Assembly (NCBI GenBank): GCA_027627225.1
Contig: CM051034.1
Coordinates: 44,094,548 to 44,158,547, forward strand
Origin: Congeria kusceri
Lineage: Eukaryota; Mollusca; Bivalvia; Myida; Dreissenidae
Length of the DNA: 64,000 nucleotides
Direction: 5' to 3'
The notes under the pieces: model-generated
What the model saw: only the letters and a program-made list of their open reading frames with translations
Database searches by the model: none
Told to the model about the DNA's origin: nothing
Made by a program: the position numbers and the translations under genes
Shown here: positions 1-10,600 of the stretch, piece after piece
Layout of the letters: every line of letters begins with the position of its first letter
Position numbering within the stretch: position 1 is the stretch's first letter

Positions 1-335
1 GTTTGTCTATGATCAGGAGTGAATTAAAATCAATATTCTACCGAAAACAGCAAATGATATTTTTATTTTATGCCTTTTTATGTCGTTTTGCTACATTTTA
101 AGTGCTATCTGAATATGTTTAATTTGAAAATATTGCAGTAATTATAACGTCTTGACGTCAAAATAATGACGTAATTTCAAAATTTTTGAGTCGGCCTGTT
201 TAATTTACTGTATTGAATCGGGAACCAGTGTGAAACAGTGAAAATTATCAAAGTGGTAATTTTCACTGTTTAAAACAGTGAATTTCCAATTCTATTTAAC
301 TGATATCTCCCTATAAACCACCGGAAAACATAAAA
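1..335 (+). repeat. Dispersed repeat R1, copy 1 (in TAPT1 intron)
   Basis: The stretch shares blocks with 14685-14880 and, in the opposite orientation, with 21185-21600. Shared pieces include 'atattctaccgaaa', 'gggaaccagt', 'cactgtttaaaacagtga' and 'tataaaccaccggaaaa'. The 'cactgttt/aaacagtg' blocks are self-complementary. It lies in the intron before the first visible TAPT1 exon. I cannot assign it to a named transposon class. Confidence 0.55.
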
Positions 336-547
336 TAAATGCGTTTCCATACTGGAATCATGTTAAATTGGTGTAAGAGTACCGTAAAACGTTGTGTATA
401 GCACGCAATTTTTTGTGTGGAAATTGGCAAAAAATAATTTTTTTAGTCAAAATTTTTAGTTGAAATTATGTTCTGTGGAGATTTGCAAACATTTCGAAAA
501 AAAAAAAGAAAACATAAAATTAATATCAATGCATTCTGTTCTTTCAG

Positions 548-1904
548 GCCTTCTCTGATCATTCAGACCTGGTCTCCCGTCGGATGGGGTTAACACCCCT
601 GCCTCTAGCCTGCCTCCTGTATCGCATCCTGAGTCGGTCTGTCAGACTCAACAGTTTGATGGACTATGCCATTCTTGTTATGATTTACCTATGGTAAGGA
701 AGAATCTAAGATACAACTTAATGTTTCTTGTCAACTTTTGTTCATAGATCATTTCATTCTAGAGTTGGATTCAAACCTTTATCTAGGGGTGACCATTTCA
801 AGTCGATGAATTTATTGAATAACCTATGTATTGCCAAACCTGGCCCAATTTTGACAAAAGCTCTTTTCCACTTGCCCTTGCATGATTTGGGGCAAGCTAA
901 GCAATACCGGCAATAGCAGTCTCGATATCTATATGTGCATCAAATGTTCTAATAGTAAATAGTAATTTCTCTGTTACAGTTTGATGTCTTTGAAAGTTCT
1001 CAACAGCATTATACTTCTTGGCCATTCCTACAAAGTCATTCAGAAATACCATGAGCAGAAAACTGAAGAGGAATCAACCAATCAGGAGCAAGGTGCTGAC
1101 AAAACAACCAATGAGAATCACACACCAGTGCCTGAACCGACCAATCAGAATGAAGGTTTCAAATTTTCAAACGAAAGGCGTGCCTCCTCAGATACGAGTG
1201 TGCCTAAAAATTTTAGTCAGATTTTTGGTGCAGATTCCTACTCGGAATTAACTCTAGTGCAAGACCCAACACCAATCGAGCAGACTGAAGGATTTATTAT
1301 GAAAATGCCAAGGGCAACAACTCCAGACAGTTCACAGAACAGTTTGTCAGAGTTATCTCCAAATGACCAGGAGTCAAGACCATCATGTGACCATGACAGA
1401 GAGTCATATGACCGGAATGTGTCATGTGACCACAACAAAGAGTCGTGTGACCAGAATGTGTCATTGGACCATAGCCCAGAGTCATGTGACCAAAGGAAAG
1501 AGTCATGTGACCATAGCAGAGAGTCATGTGACCCGAATGTGTCTCATAAGGTCGGTACACTTTCAGAGGTTCAAAACAATTCACATGATAATGCCAACAA
1601 TTTATTACCAGATACAATTGCTGACAGCCTAGTCAACGATATATCTCATAATAAAACTGAAAAGAATGATGACAAATCATCTGAAACAGTTAGCGAAATG
1701 AAATCAAAATCTAGAGGCTCAGGCATGGAAGGAGCAACATTATTTCAAAGGTCAAACAGAAGTTTTCTAATGAGTTTTGACATGGGCAGAAAATCAGGTT
1801 CCAGCGTATCATTACCAGAATCCATAGGGGCTGCCCATAGTAGGGATACAGATCAGACTCAATCTGCCGATAATGATCCAGAACTTTCGAAGAAGCATAA
1901 TTAG
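548..1904 (+). CDS. TAPT1: TAPT1-type transmembrane protein, last two exons (5' end outside window)
   Basis: Two exons are visible: 548-693 (acceptor 'tttcag', donor 'gtaagg', phase 0 to 2) and 980-1904 (acceptor 'gttacag', stop TAG). They join in frame to give 356 C-terminal residues. The first exon encodes SRRMGLTPLPLACLLYR followed by a hydrophobic segment, and the second opens with LMSLKVLNSIILLGHS. Both match the conserved end of the TAPT1 family (transmembrane anterior posterior transformation 1), polytopic membrane proteins linked to the ER and ciliary base and, in vertebrates, to axial patterning. After about residue 30 of the last exon the protein becomes a long polar tail of about 280 residues, with Ser-Cys-Asp repeats at 1383-1533 and many charged residues, probably disordered. 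The family assignment is firm; the tail's function is unknown and it does not resemble the vertebrate tail. Confidence 0.9.
1383..1533 (+). repeat. Coding minisatellite in TAPT1 tail (TCATGTGACC units)
   Basis: Eight copies of TCATGTGACC or one- to two-base variants begin at 1383, 1404, 1422, 1443, 1461, 1482, 1503 and 1524. The spacing is 21 or 18 bases, always whole codons. They encode repeated S-C-D-[HQP] with short linkers such as RES, NVS and KES. Frame is preserved throughout, so the array is a real part of the protein. Confidence 0.8.
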
Positions 1905-2680
1905 GTCTGTTTAGAGAACATTCTAAAGAAAACAAGAAATGTGCTATACCAATATCTATTTTTGGTTATTGATCTTTTCATGAAAGGAAGATTTTAGGAT
2001 GGTTATTGATACCACATATAATACAGTAAAGAATTCTCAGAATTTAATGAAACATTTTGGGATGCACACATATTTTATTTAATCTATGCTTGTTTTCACA
2101 AGCTAGCGGGTGTTTTTTCTGAGTAACATACTAGCATTTTATTTGTCTAAGGTTTCATAATAACACGGTGAATATTTTGACATGATCATCATTAAGTCGA
2201 ATAGATATCGTATTGGGGAAAAATATATTCAATTGTTTATGATTTACACTATGTATCGCAAGTGCCACAATTAATAGTGCATGAGTTGATAATATTTTCT
2301 GAGCAAGAATGAGTGCAGAGGATACACACAAATAAAAACTGGGGGTTTTTTTTGACACAATTGAAAAATGCACATCAAAAAAAATTTCTGACTATAAAAT
2401 TTTAATCCAACTGCTTATAGGTTTGTTGATATTGATCAAACATGTTTTCCAAAAAGATTGTTCCCAGTCTTTCTGTACAAAATCTGCGGTGGCATTCCAG
2501 AAACATCTTAAGTTTGTCTTAATATAGTATCACTTAAGTTAAAAATTAAAAAATGTCATATGTTTAAAGCTGCCAATAAATTTGTGAATCACTTTACAGC
2601 AAAACAAAACAATAAAGCTGAAACTTTTAATAAATACTGAATATTATGTACTGAGCACACACAAAATAAAAAGCTCAATA
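1905..2680 (+). promoter_or_regulatory. Probable TAPT1 3' UTR with poly(A) signals
   Basis: AATAAA occurs at 2575-2580, 2611-2616 and 2629-2634, with further AATAAA-like hexamers near 2665-2680. This is the first dense cluster of signals after the TAG at 1904. The cleavage site is inferred, and a longer UTR running into the AT-rich DNA near 3.2 kb cannot be excluded. Confidence 0.45.
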
Positions 2681-2744
2681 AAATGATTTTTTTCAGTTAA
2701 GGATAAAATATTACTTAAGTTGTTTCTGGGCCCTGTAAAAAAAA

Positions 2745-2896
2745 TTCTTAGTAAAAACATTAGTAAATTTCTTAGTAAAAACATAAGTAAATTTCTTAGT
2801 AAAAACATAAGTAAATTTCTTAGTAAAAACATTAGTAAATTTCTTAGTAAAAACATTAGTAAATTTCTTAGTAAAAACTTTAGTAAATTTCTTTAA
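2745..2896. repeat. 24-bp minisatellite, about 6 copies
   Basis: The unit 'ttcttagtaaaaacat' plus 'tagtaaat' is repeated head to tail with single-base changes. The unit is a multiple of three, so open frames through it on the minus strand (repeated LLRNLLMF) are an artefact of the array. Confidence 0.85.
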
Positions 2897-3636
2897 ATCA
2901 TAAAACTCCTTATGTCTGTGACTGGTTGATTTGAAGTTTATTCGGTCTAAACTGGTTATATTCTGTTCTCTGCTATAATTTCTCACAAATTATCAATTTT
3001 TAACATTTTTACAGTTACATGTATTAGCATTTTGTTAAATTTTCATTGTGTAAAAACATTTTGCTTGGAAGATGAAAACAGTGCTTTAGAAAATATTTTT
3101 CTGTAGTAATTTATCATAAATGTTTGGATGTGTAATTTGTGGCTGCTAAAAGTTTTGCTAGTACAGTATATGTGCAGAAAATTATGTTATTTGTGAATTG
3201 TTTATATAAAATTTAATTATTTTTGTGCCATTTGTATATACTTATATAAACTTATTTTATTTACATTTGTAAATACTGGGAATTCGGAGTAAGTCAAATG
3301 TGACTAAATTAGACCAGCTCCTTACATATTGCGTACCACATTTTAGGAGCAAATTTTTATATCACATTGGTACAGGTCAAACCAATAATTTAATTGGCGT
3401 TTACTTTCTTTGACACTTCTCTGTTTTTCTTTTCCTTAAGCCAAAAACATAATTGCTGGTTTCTGCTTACATCAACAAACATATCTAGGGGGTGGAGGGG
3501 GGTGGGGGTAAGAAATTTGTTGTTCTTAAACTTTTATTTTCTTCGGCATATTTACCACACAGCTTACGTATATTGGACTGCATTTATTCTATTATGCTAT
3601 TCTACTCGCCCTGACGTCGGCGTCTACGTCCGAGCT

Positions 3637-4035
3637 AGGTTAACGTTTTTCTGTAAGCTAGTTTCTCAGGAATGGCTGAGGGATTTCATTCAAACTTAAA
3701 ACATCTATTCCCCACATTAAAGTGAACCTATAGGCCAAGTTCGGTAACTCTAGTTTGAAATTTGTCAAAATTATGGGCCTTTTTACACTTAGAAATATTA
3801 CATATAACTATATGGACAGGTTAAAGTTTTTTGGTAAGCTGGTTTCTCAGGAATGGCTTGAGGGATTTTATTCAAACTTAGGACACTTATTCCCTATATT
3901 AAAATAAACTCATAGGCCAATTTTGATAACTCTAGTTTGAAATTTGTCAAAATCATGGGCCTTTTTAGACTTTAAAATTGTACATTATCAGCTATATGGA
4001 CAGGTTAAAGTTTTTTGGTAAGCTAGTCTCTCAAC
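3637..4035. repeat. About 180-bp tandem repeat, 2.2 copies
   Basis: The block 'aggttaa...gtaagct.gtttctcaggaatgg' followed by 'taactctagtttgaaatttg' occurs at about 3637 and 3816, with a third partial start at 4000. A 'gacgtcggcgtctacgtc' lead-in at 3611-3630 precedes it. This looks like a dispersed mollusc-type repeat leading straight into the 140-bp array. Confidence 0.75.
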
Positions 4036-4039
4036 TTTT

Positions 4040-5137
4040 TGTTTTCGTTATCTGACTCGAGAACAGATTAAGCTACTGTAATGAAACTTCAAACATAGAT
4101 ACCTTATAGCGAGACCTTGCTTGGGATTGCATATGTGGTGGGTGGGGTCAAGGTCAATGCTACTAAAAATAGAAAAACAGTTTCGGCTCAATAACTTGAG
4201 AACATATTTAGATATATTAATAATTCGTAATACATAGGTACCTTATATCAAGACCTCACTTGGGATTGCATATGGGGTTGATGGGGTCAGGGTCAAGGTC
4301 ACTTTTACTGAAAATATAAAAATGGTTTCCGCTCAATAATTTGAACTCGCATTGTGAAATTTTAATGAAACTTAATACATATATACCTTGTATCAATAAT
4401 TCGCTGGGGATTGCATATGGGGTGGGTGGGGTCAAGGTTACTGTTACTAAAAATAGAAAAATGGTTTCCGCTTAATAACTTGAGAACGCAATTGAGATAC
4501 TTTTATGAAACTTTATACATACATACCTTATATCGCGACCTCACTTGGGATTGCATATGGGGTGGGTGGGGTCAATGTCACTGTTACTAAAGATAGACAA
4601 ACGTTTTCCGCTTAATAACTTGAGAACGCATTGAGACATTATAATGAAACCTAATATATACATACCTTATATCGAGACCTCTCTTGCAATTGTGTATAGA
4701 GTCAAGGTCACTGTTACTAAAATAGAAAAATGGTTTCCGCTCAAATATTTGAGAATGCATTGAGATATTTTAATGAAACTTTATACATAGATTCCTTACA
4801 TCGAGACCTTGCTTGGGATTTCATATGGGGTGGGTGGGGTCAAGGTCACTGTTACTAAAAATAGAAAAATGGTTTCCGCTCAATAACTTGAGAACACATT
4901 GAGATATTTTAATGAAACTTAATACAAAGATACCTTATATCGAGACCTCGGGTGGGATTGCATACGGGGTGGGTGGGTCAAGGTCACTGTTACTAAAAAT
5001 AGAAAAATGGTTTCCACTCAATAACTTAAGAACACATTGAGATATTTTAATGAAACTTAAAACATAGATACCTTATATTAAGACCTTGCTTGGGATTGCA
5101 TATGGGATTGGTGGGGTCAAGGTCAAGTTTACCATTA
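4040..5137. repeat. Tandem array of 138-140 bp units, about 8 copies
   Basis: Each unit contains 'ttgggattgcatatgggg', 'gggtcaaggtcactgttac', 'aatggtttccgctcaataac' and 'taatgaaacttaatac'. The 'gggattgcatat' landmark recurs roughly every 138-140 bases from about 4120 to 5095, with one copy near 4680 degenerate. There is no open reading frame across the units. The array is probably the internal tandem part of a dispersed element that also includes 3637-4035. Confidence 0.85.
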
Positions 5138-5139
5138 CT

Positions 5140-6600
5140 TAAAATTTTATTGATGTGCTTATTTTAATGCATTTCGTTCGAAAATTTGGTTTTTGTGGAA
5201 TTTCCATGTTTCTTGTTTTAGAAAAAAAATGCCAGTAACTCTTACAAGCACAAGAAAAGTCGAGCGCACTGTCCTCTGACAGCTCTTCTTTATGCCTTAT
5301 TGTATCAGTTCCAGATTGTAATGTATAGGACACTCTATTAGGTGAAGTTAGAATAAGACATCAAACATAGAATGGATATGAAATGTTTCTTTTTTCACAT
5401 AAAACTGTGCAGTTGGTGGTTTTTTAAGTATGTTTGTTATATTGTGTCAATACTTATGGTATTATATACATTTTCCATAACTCTTTCATTAAAACTGATT
5501 GGAACTTCGATCATTTTTATTGTATATAAAAACTGTGTTCATGCATGCATGGACATGGTTCTATTTTATCGTGCAATTTTTGGAAATAACATACAAGTGT
5601 ACAGTTTTGTGATAGAATCAATTTTATTGATGCGATTATATATGCAGGTGTCTGTTAGACTGCAAATTTTAAAATTACAAATAGTTTACTGCATAGTAAA
5701 AATTGGTATAATAAAAAGAAAATTCTGTATTTGATGTCTTATTCTAACTGCACATAATTGTGTATTATATGTTTATGCGATTGTGTTCAACACACAAGTT
5801 TATGGCATAATGCAATTGTTGGTGCATCATGATTCATTCAAAACTGTCTTAGGAAGTCATCTGTATTATATATTTATATACTTTTTTAAGACATTCATTT
5901 ATACTATAATATAAAAAGGTATCTTACTCTTCGTGTGCTGCATTTATTGCTACACCATATAAGCCTAACATTTTCAATGAAATTGTCGCAAACACCAAAA
6001 CGAGTTTCGTCATATCTGTCTTTTGAAAGAAGTACACACGTATATTCATCTAAATGACTTCAGCTTATAGTAACTTATGAATAGAACGTCTTACACATTT
6101 CTTAATTGTTGTTTTTTAAAGACAGGCTGAGACAGCTTCATTTATTAACAAACATGCATTTTAGCTAGATTATTTCACATCATGTCTCTCGAGTGCATTT
6201 CCTGGGTAGAAAAAATATTTGTTACTAAAAACTTCTCAACTGTTATCAGAGACATTCATCATGAGTTCATAATGCAATGTAGTCATGTTCTTTCTGTGAT
6301 AATGAAACAGTGCATTTTTGTGCTTAACCTTTCCATGTATTAGTATTTGTAATATTTATATAACACTTTATTAATTACATGTACAGTGTCTTTTCGCTTT
6401 CAGTGGAACTGTATGTACATGTGTGCTTTGTGCTTTATTGATTTACTTTGGGAAAGTAAAGTTGCAAACGAACCTGTCTTGGGATATTTTGCAGGTATAT
6501 TTAAGTATTTTGTTTACAGATTTTCGTATACATTTTTTGAAAAAAATCTTCAACCTGAAAACTGCAAAAGCTTTATCATTATTATCTCAAGAAAAGCATA
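5140..6600. other. Intergenic, no gene seen
   Basis: This is AT-rich sequence with no convincing exon. An open frame at 5372-5734 (+) is a low-complexity hydrophobic translation with no conserved motif. A short match to the SINE core ('tctcgagtgcatttcctggg') lies near 6186-6206. Confidence 0.6.
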
Positions 6601-6620
6601 CTAAAAGAGAGAAATAATAT

Positions 6621-6980
6621 GCCTCCACCAAGGCTCGAACCTATACGACCTCCGGATCAAAAAGTTATTCACGCTAACCACTCGATCAGACGGTCTAATA
6701 TACAATTCCGTGTATTTTTATGCCACCCTTTCGAAGATGGCGGTGTACGAGTTTATTCGTTTGCTAATGTTTGGTTCGTCGGTCGTCGTTCGGTCGGTAG
6801 ACCACTTTCGTTTCCGCTTTCTAAGTCCAACAGTTTTCAGCCGAACTCCACCAAACCTGATATTTTAAAGGTTGCTGTTAACCTAGTGGGGGCATATCTT
6901 TTTTACAAACAGCTCTGGTTAACTTTATCTACATTTAAGTGATACACGTGCTTTCAAAAACTTCAAAGAAACCAGACGTG
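6621..6980 (-). repeat. tRNA-like dispersed element R2, copy 1, split by an insertion
   Basis: On the minus strand 6621-6694 reads as a tRNA-like head: A-box-like 'gagtggttagcgtg' and B-box-like 'ggttcgagcc'. The same head is at 20918-20990 and 30521-30590. The element's other end ('gatacacgtg.tttcaaaa') appears at 6940-6980, separated by the unrelated repeat at 6714-6935, which suggests a nested insertion. Confidence 0.6.
6714..6935 (+). repeat. Dispersed repeat R3, copy 1
   Basis: It contains 'cggtcggtagaccactttcg', 'ctaagtccaacag', 'gttaacctagtgggggcata' and a terminal 'acaaacagctct'. The same blocks, in the same order, are at 10606-11222. It appears to interrupt tRNA-like element R2. Confidence 0.7.
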
Positions 6981-7104
6981 TGATTGTACGTACCGGGTAT
7001 ATGGCACAAAAGGTAGAAAACGAAATACGTCACCTGGGCTCGTCTGACATGTAAAAGGAGACCAAACGTAAATTACGAACATTTTAAATTCTGCCTAATT
7101 CCTG

Positions 7105-7535
7105 TGTTTGTGTCGCCTCAAAAGGCGACATGTATGGGTTACTTTTGGCGGCGACGTCGGCATCGTTGGCAACGGCGGCGCCCCCTTCAGTTCGTGCAGA
7201 CAATAACTTGAGAAGTTTGTGTGCTGTTATTATGAAACTTTATGGAAGTGTTAGTAGGCATGAAAGGAAGGTTAAGTTCCGTTTTCAGCATAATTGCTCT
7301 TAATGTAATAGTGAAATGCCCCCTTTTAAAAAATACCGTAGTTAAAAGAAGTCTTGTGCAGACAATAACAGTTAGTACGCATAAAAGAAAGGTCAAGTTC
7401 GGTTTTGTGCAATCATTATGAAACTTTAGAGAAGTATTAGTAGGTTTGAAATTAAGGTTAAGTTCGGTTTTCGGTATAATTGCTCTTATCATACTTGAGT
7501 TATGCCCCGTCAGGCGACAAATCCGACTCGCGGAG
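7105..7535 (+). repeat. Dispersed element with 'cgcctc...ggcgaca' ends
   Basis: The stretch starts 'tgtgtcgcctcaaaaggcga' and ends 'cccgtcaggcgacaaa'. Inside are two tandem partial copies of 'cataattgctctta', 'attatgaaactt' and 'aggttaagttc'. Similar 'tgtcgcc' pieces occur near 26430-26470. The class is unknown. Confidence 0.5.
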
Positions 7536-7657
7536 TTCTAGTCTAGTTTAGGTTTAGATTTCATAACGCACTGACGAATTTAAATACATGCATTTGTTTA
7601 AGTTGGAACAATTGATAAGAAGTTCAACCGATGTGTTCATAAATATGTGTAATAGAG

Positions 7658-10600
7658 ATGGTCAAGTCGAACTTTTGGCCACGCTTTATCATACTATTGT
7701 CGGCATTATGTCTAACGGTGGAATCAGGTTTTGACAAAGCCAAGGTGGACAGTTTCATGAAAAGTGTAAGCATTCATATTATACTATCATAACTTTAAGT
7801 ACGGACTACTTGTAAATCTTAGTAACGTAAAGCACGGAGTAGTTGTTAATCTTAGTAACTTAAAGCACGGACTGGATTTAAATCCTATCAATATCAAGCA
7901 CGGGCTATTGTAAATCTTAGTAACGTAAAGCACGGAGTAGTTGTTAATCTTAGTAACTTAAAGCACGGACTGGATTTAAATCCTATCAATATCAAGCACG
8001 GGCTATTGTAAATCTTAGTAACGTAAAGCACGGGTTAGTTAATAATCTTATAAACATAAAGAACGGACTAGTTGAAAATCTTAGTAACTTAAAGCACAGA
8101 CTAGTTGTAAATCTTGGTACATGTGACTTAAAGCACAGACTGGATTTAAATCGTATCAATCTCAAGCTTGGACTATTGTAAATCCTAGTTACGTAAGGCA
8201 CGGACTAGTTGTTAATTTTATCAACATAAAGCACGGACTAGTTGAACATCTTAGTTACTTAAGCACGTTGTAGTTGTAAATATTAATAACTTAAAGCATG
8301 GACTGGATTTAAGTCTTATTAATCTCAAGCACGGACTAATTGTAAAACTTAGTAACTTAAAGCACGGACTAGTTGTACATATTTTAGTAACTTAAAGCAC
8401 GGGCTACCGGTTGTAAATCTTAGTAACTTAAAGCAGGGACTGGATGTACATCTTGGTAACGTAAAGCACGTACTAGTTGTAAATATTGATAACTAAAAGC
8501 ACGAACGTTTTGTAAATCTGTATTCTATGTGTACGTATTAGCAACGTAAATCACGTAGTAGTTGTATATCTTGGAACTTGTAGCAAAGACTAGATGTAAA
8601 TCTGTGCAAACTAAGGCACGGACTTACTGTATCATTCCAGTTTGTTATAGAGATTCCCGTTTGCATACAGTTTCTAGGATGTCGAAAAAGCAAAAATCCC
8701 GGATTGGCCGTGTCTGCCGTCAAGGACGGTCAAGTGATATTTGCCGACGGGTACGGGGTCGGCGACATGGCAACCGGAAGTCCGGTGACCAACCGGACGC
8801 TCTTCGGGATCGCGTCCATGTCTAAAGCGTTCGCGGCGGCCTTGTTGTTTAAACAGCTTCAGGAGCGAAAGTAATCTTAATTTTCTTAAAGGTGCTATGT
8901 CAAGGGGGTAATTTCTTTAAACATTCTAAAATTAATATATTATTAACTGTATACAATAACGGTTAAAATAAGGTTTATATAATTGGAAAAACGTTTCGCA
9001 TTCTGAGATAAAAATCTATTTATAATATGGGTCGTGTTTGTTTGGCCCTTTTTATGTTTACATTTTGACGTAAGAATTGTGTTTGCTTACTAAGCGCAGT
9101 TGGTCAAAGCGCTATCTACTGTCGTTTAGTCGTATGGTTCCTTCGATACCCGCTTGGGGTTTGAATTTTTACAGACATTTTTGCTGATCTGTTTTATCAA
9201 ATACTTCATAATGTAATATATTAGTTAGTCTTTGTTTAATGTACATGTCTTAGTATAGCGTATTTCTATGATCTAAAATCATATATTGAGCGATAGGAAA
9301 CCAGGTTTTCGTTGACATAGTCCCTTTAATGTTATGCAATTTCTAAAGACTTAAACGTTAATCTGCATGAAAATGTGAGAACATACTCGGCATTGAACAG
9401 GTAAACGTATGTACATTTATCTTGCGAGTCTTAATTACTGCGGACCATTGTTTTGAAAACAGCTACGAGGGGTGTCCAAATTGTATGTTTAATTTTGGTT
9501 AATTTATAGTGCATAAGAAAGTTAACATATATCACATGGTTGGAAATATTTAATTTGCTATTTAACTCAAAAAAAAAAATTAATGCTATTATTCAATATG
9601 CACTTGGTAATAACATTCGAGTTGCCACGGTAACTCTGTACCGAGGCACGCTATTTTTCGCTGAAACACAAACATTCAAGTTCGAATAATATTGATTATA
9701 TAAAACACACAAACAGTATTTTAACGAAATGATGTCTTATGTATAAACGATGTCAAATGAAAATAATTACGCGATTTGGATATTTAAAACCGCTTTAAAT
9801 CTGAGAAGCCACAAACATGACGTCTCGCACTGACAAAGTTTTGTAGCGACATTGGAATTCACCCACTCTTGACTTCTTAAAAGATACAGCAATACGTACA
9901 TGCATAGTATACAACTGGAAAACAGCAGAACTATAGTGACGACATGAAGATTAATAAAATGACGTTATTCGATCGAAGATGTAAAATTTATCTCATTGTT
10001 AGGGAATGAAGCAAATGTCAGGGAACATTATGATGACATGAAAATGCTTAACTTTGCTTGACTGAAGCTTAAAAAAAATGGAGCACAGTTTTACACAGTG
10101 TTCCCGAAACCCTCAATTTTAGCAACGAGCCCAGTTTGTTAATGAAAACTCCTTAAAATTAAGTTTTTTTTGTCTAATTCCCATATGGAAGGGGTGCACA
10201 GAGGATTTGGCAAGCCCCAATTTACAAATTGTAGTGGAAACGCTGTTACACATGTACCCTACATATCGCCATTTCCAGCATGTCAATTTACACGAAACCA
10301 GGGGACATCGTACCGGAAGGGTTCGCGTACAACACCACCGAGTACACCGACTTCGCGACCGTCCGTGACCTCATGACCCACTGTCTCGGCGTGCCGTCCC
10401 ACCAGATGATGCGGCTGGATCCGAGCCTGACGCGCCAGGAAGCGGCGAGGTAGGTTGCTCTGGTGGCTCCTGGACGTGAGTGTATGCGTCGCGGACAGAC
10501 GGACGGGCGGGCGGACGTTTGATTGGGCGGGCGGACGGACGGTTTGACGAACAGACAAACAGAGTACCACACAGGTATTAGTCGTTTCTAAAGAACCCCT

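Noticed and set aside
5372..5734. 120-codon hydrophobic open frame
   Set aside because: AT-rich low-complexity composition, no recognisable membrane-protein family, no upstream promoter or splice signals.
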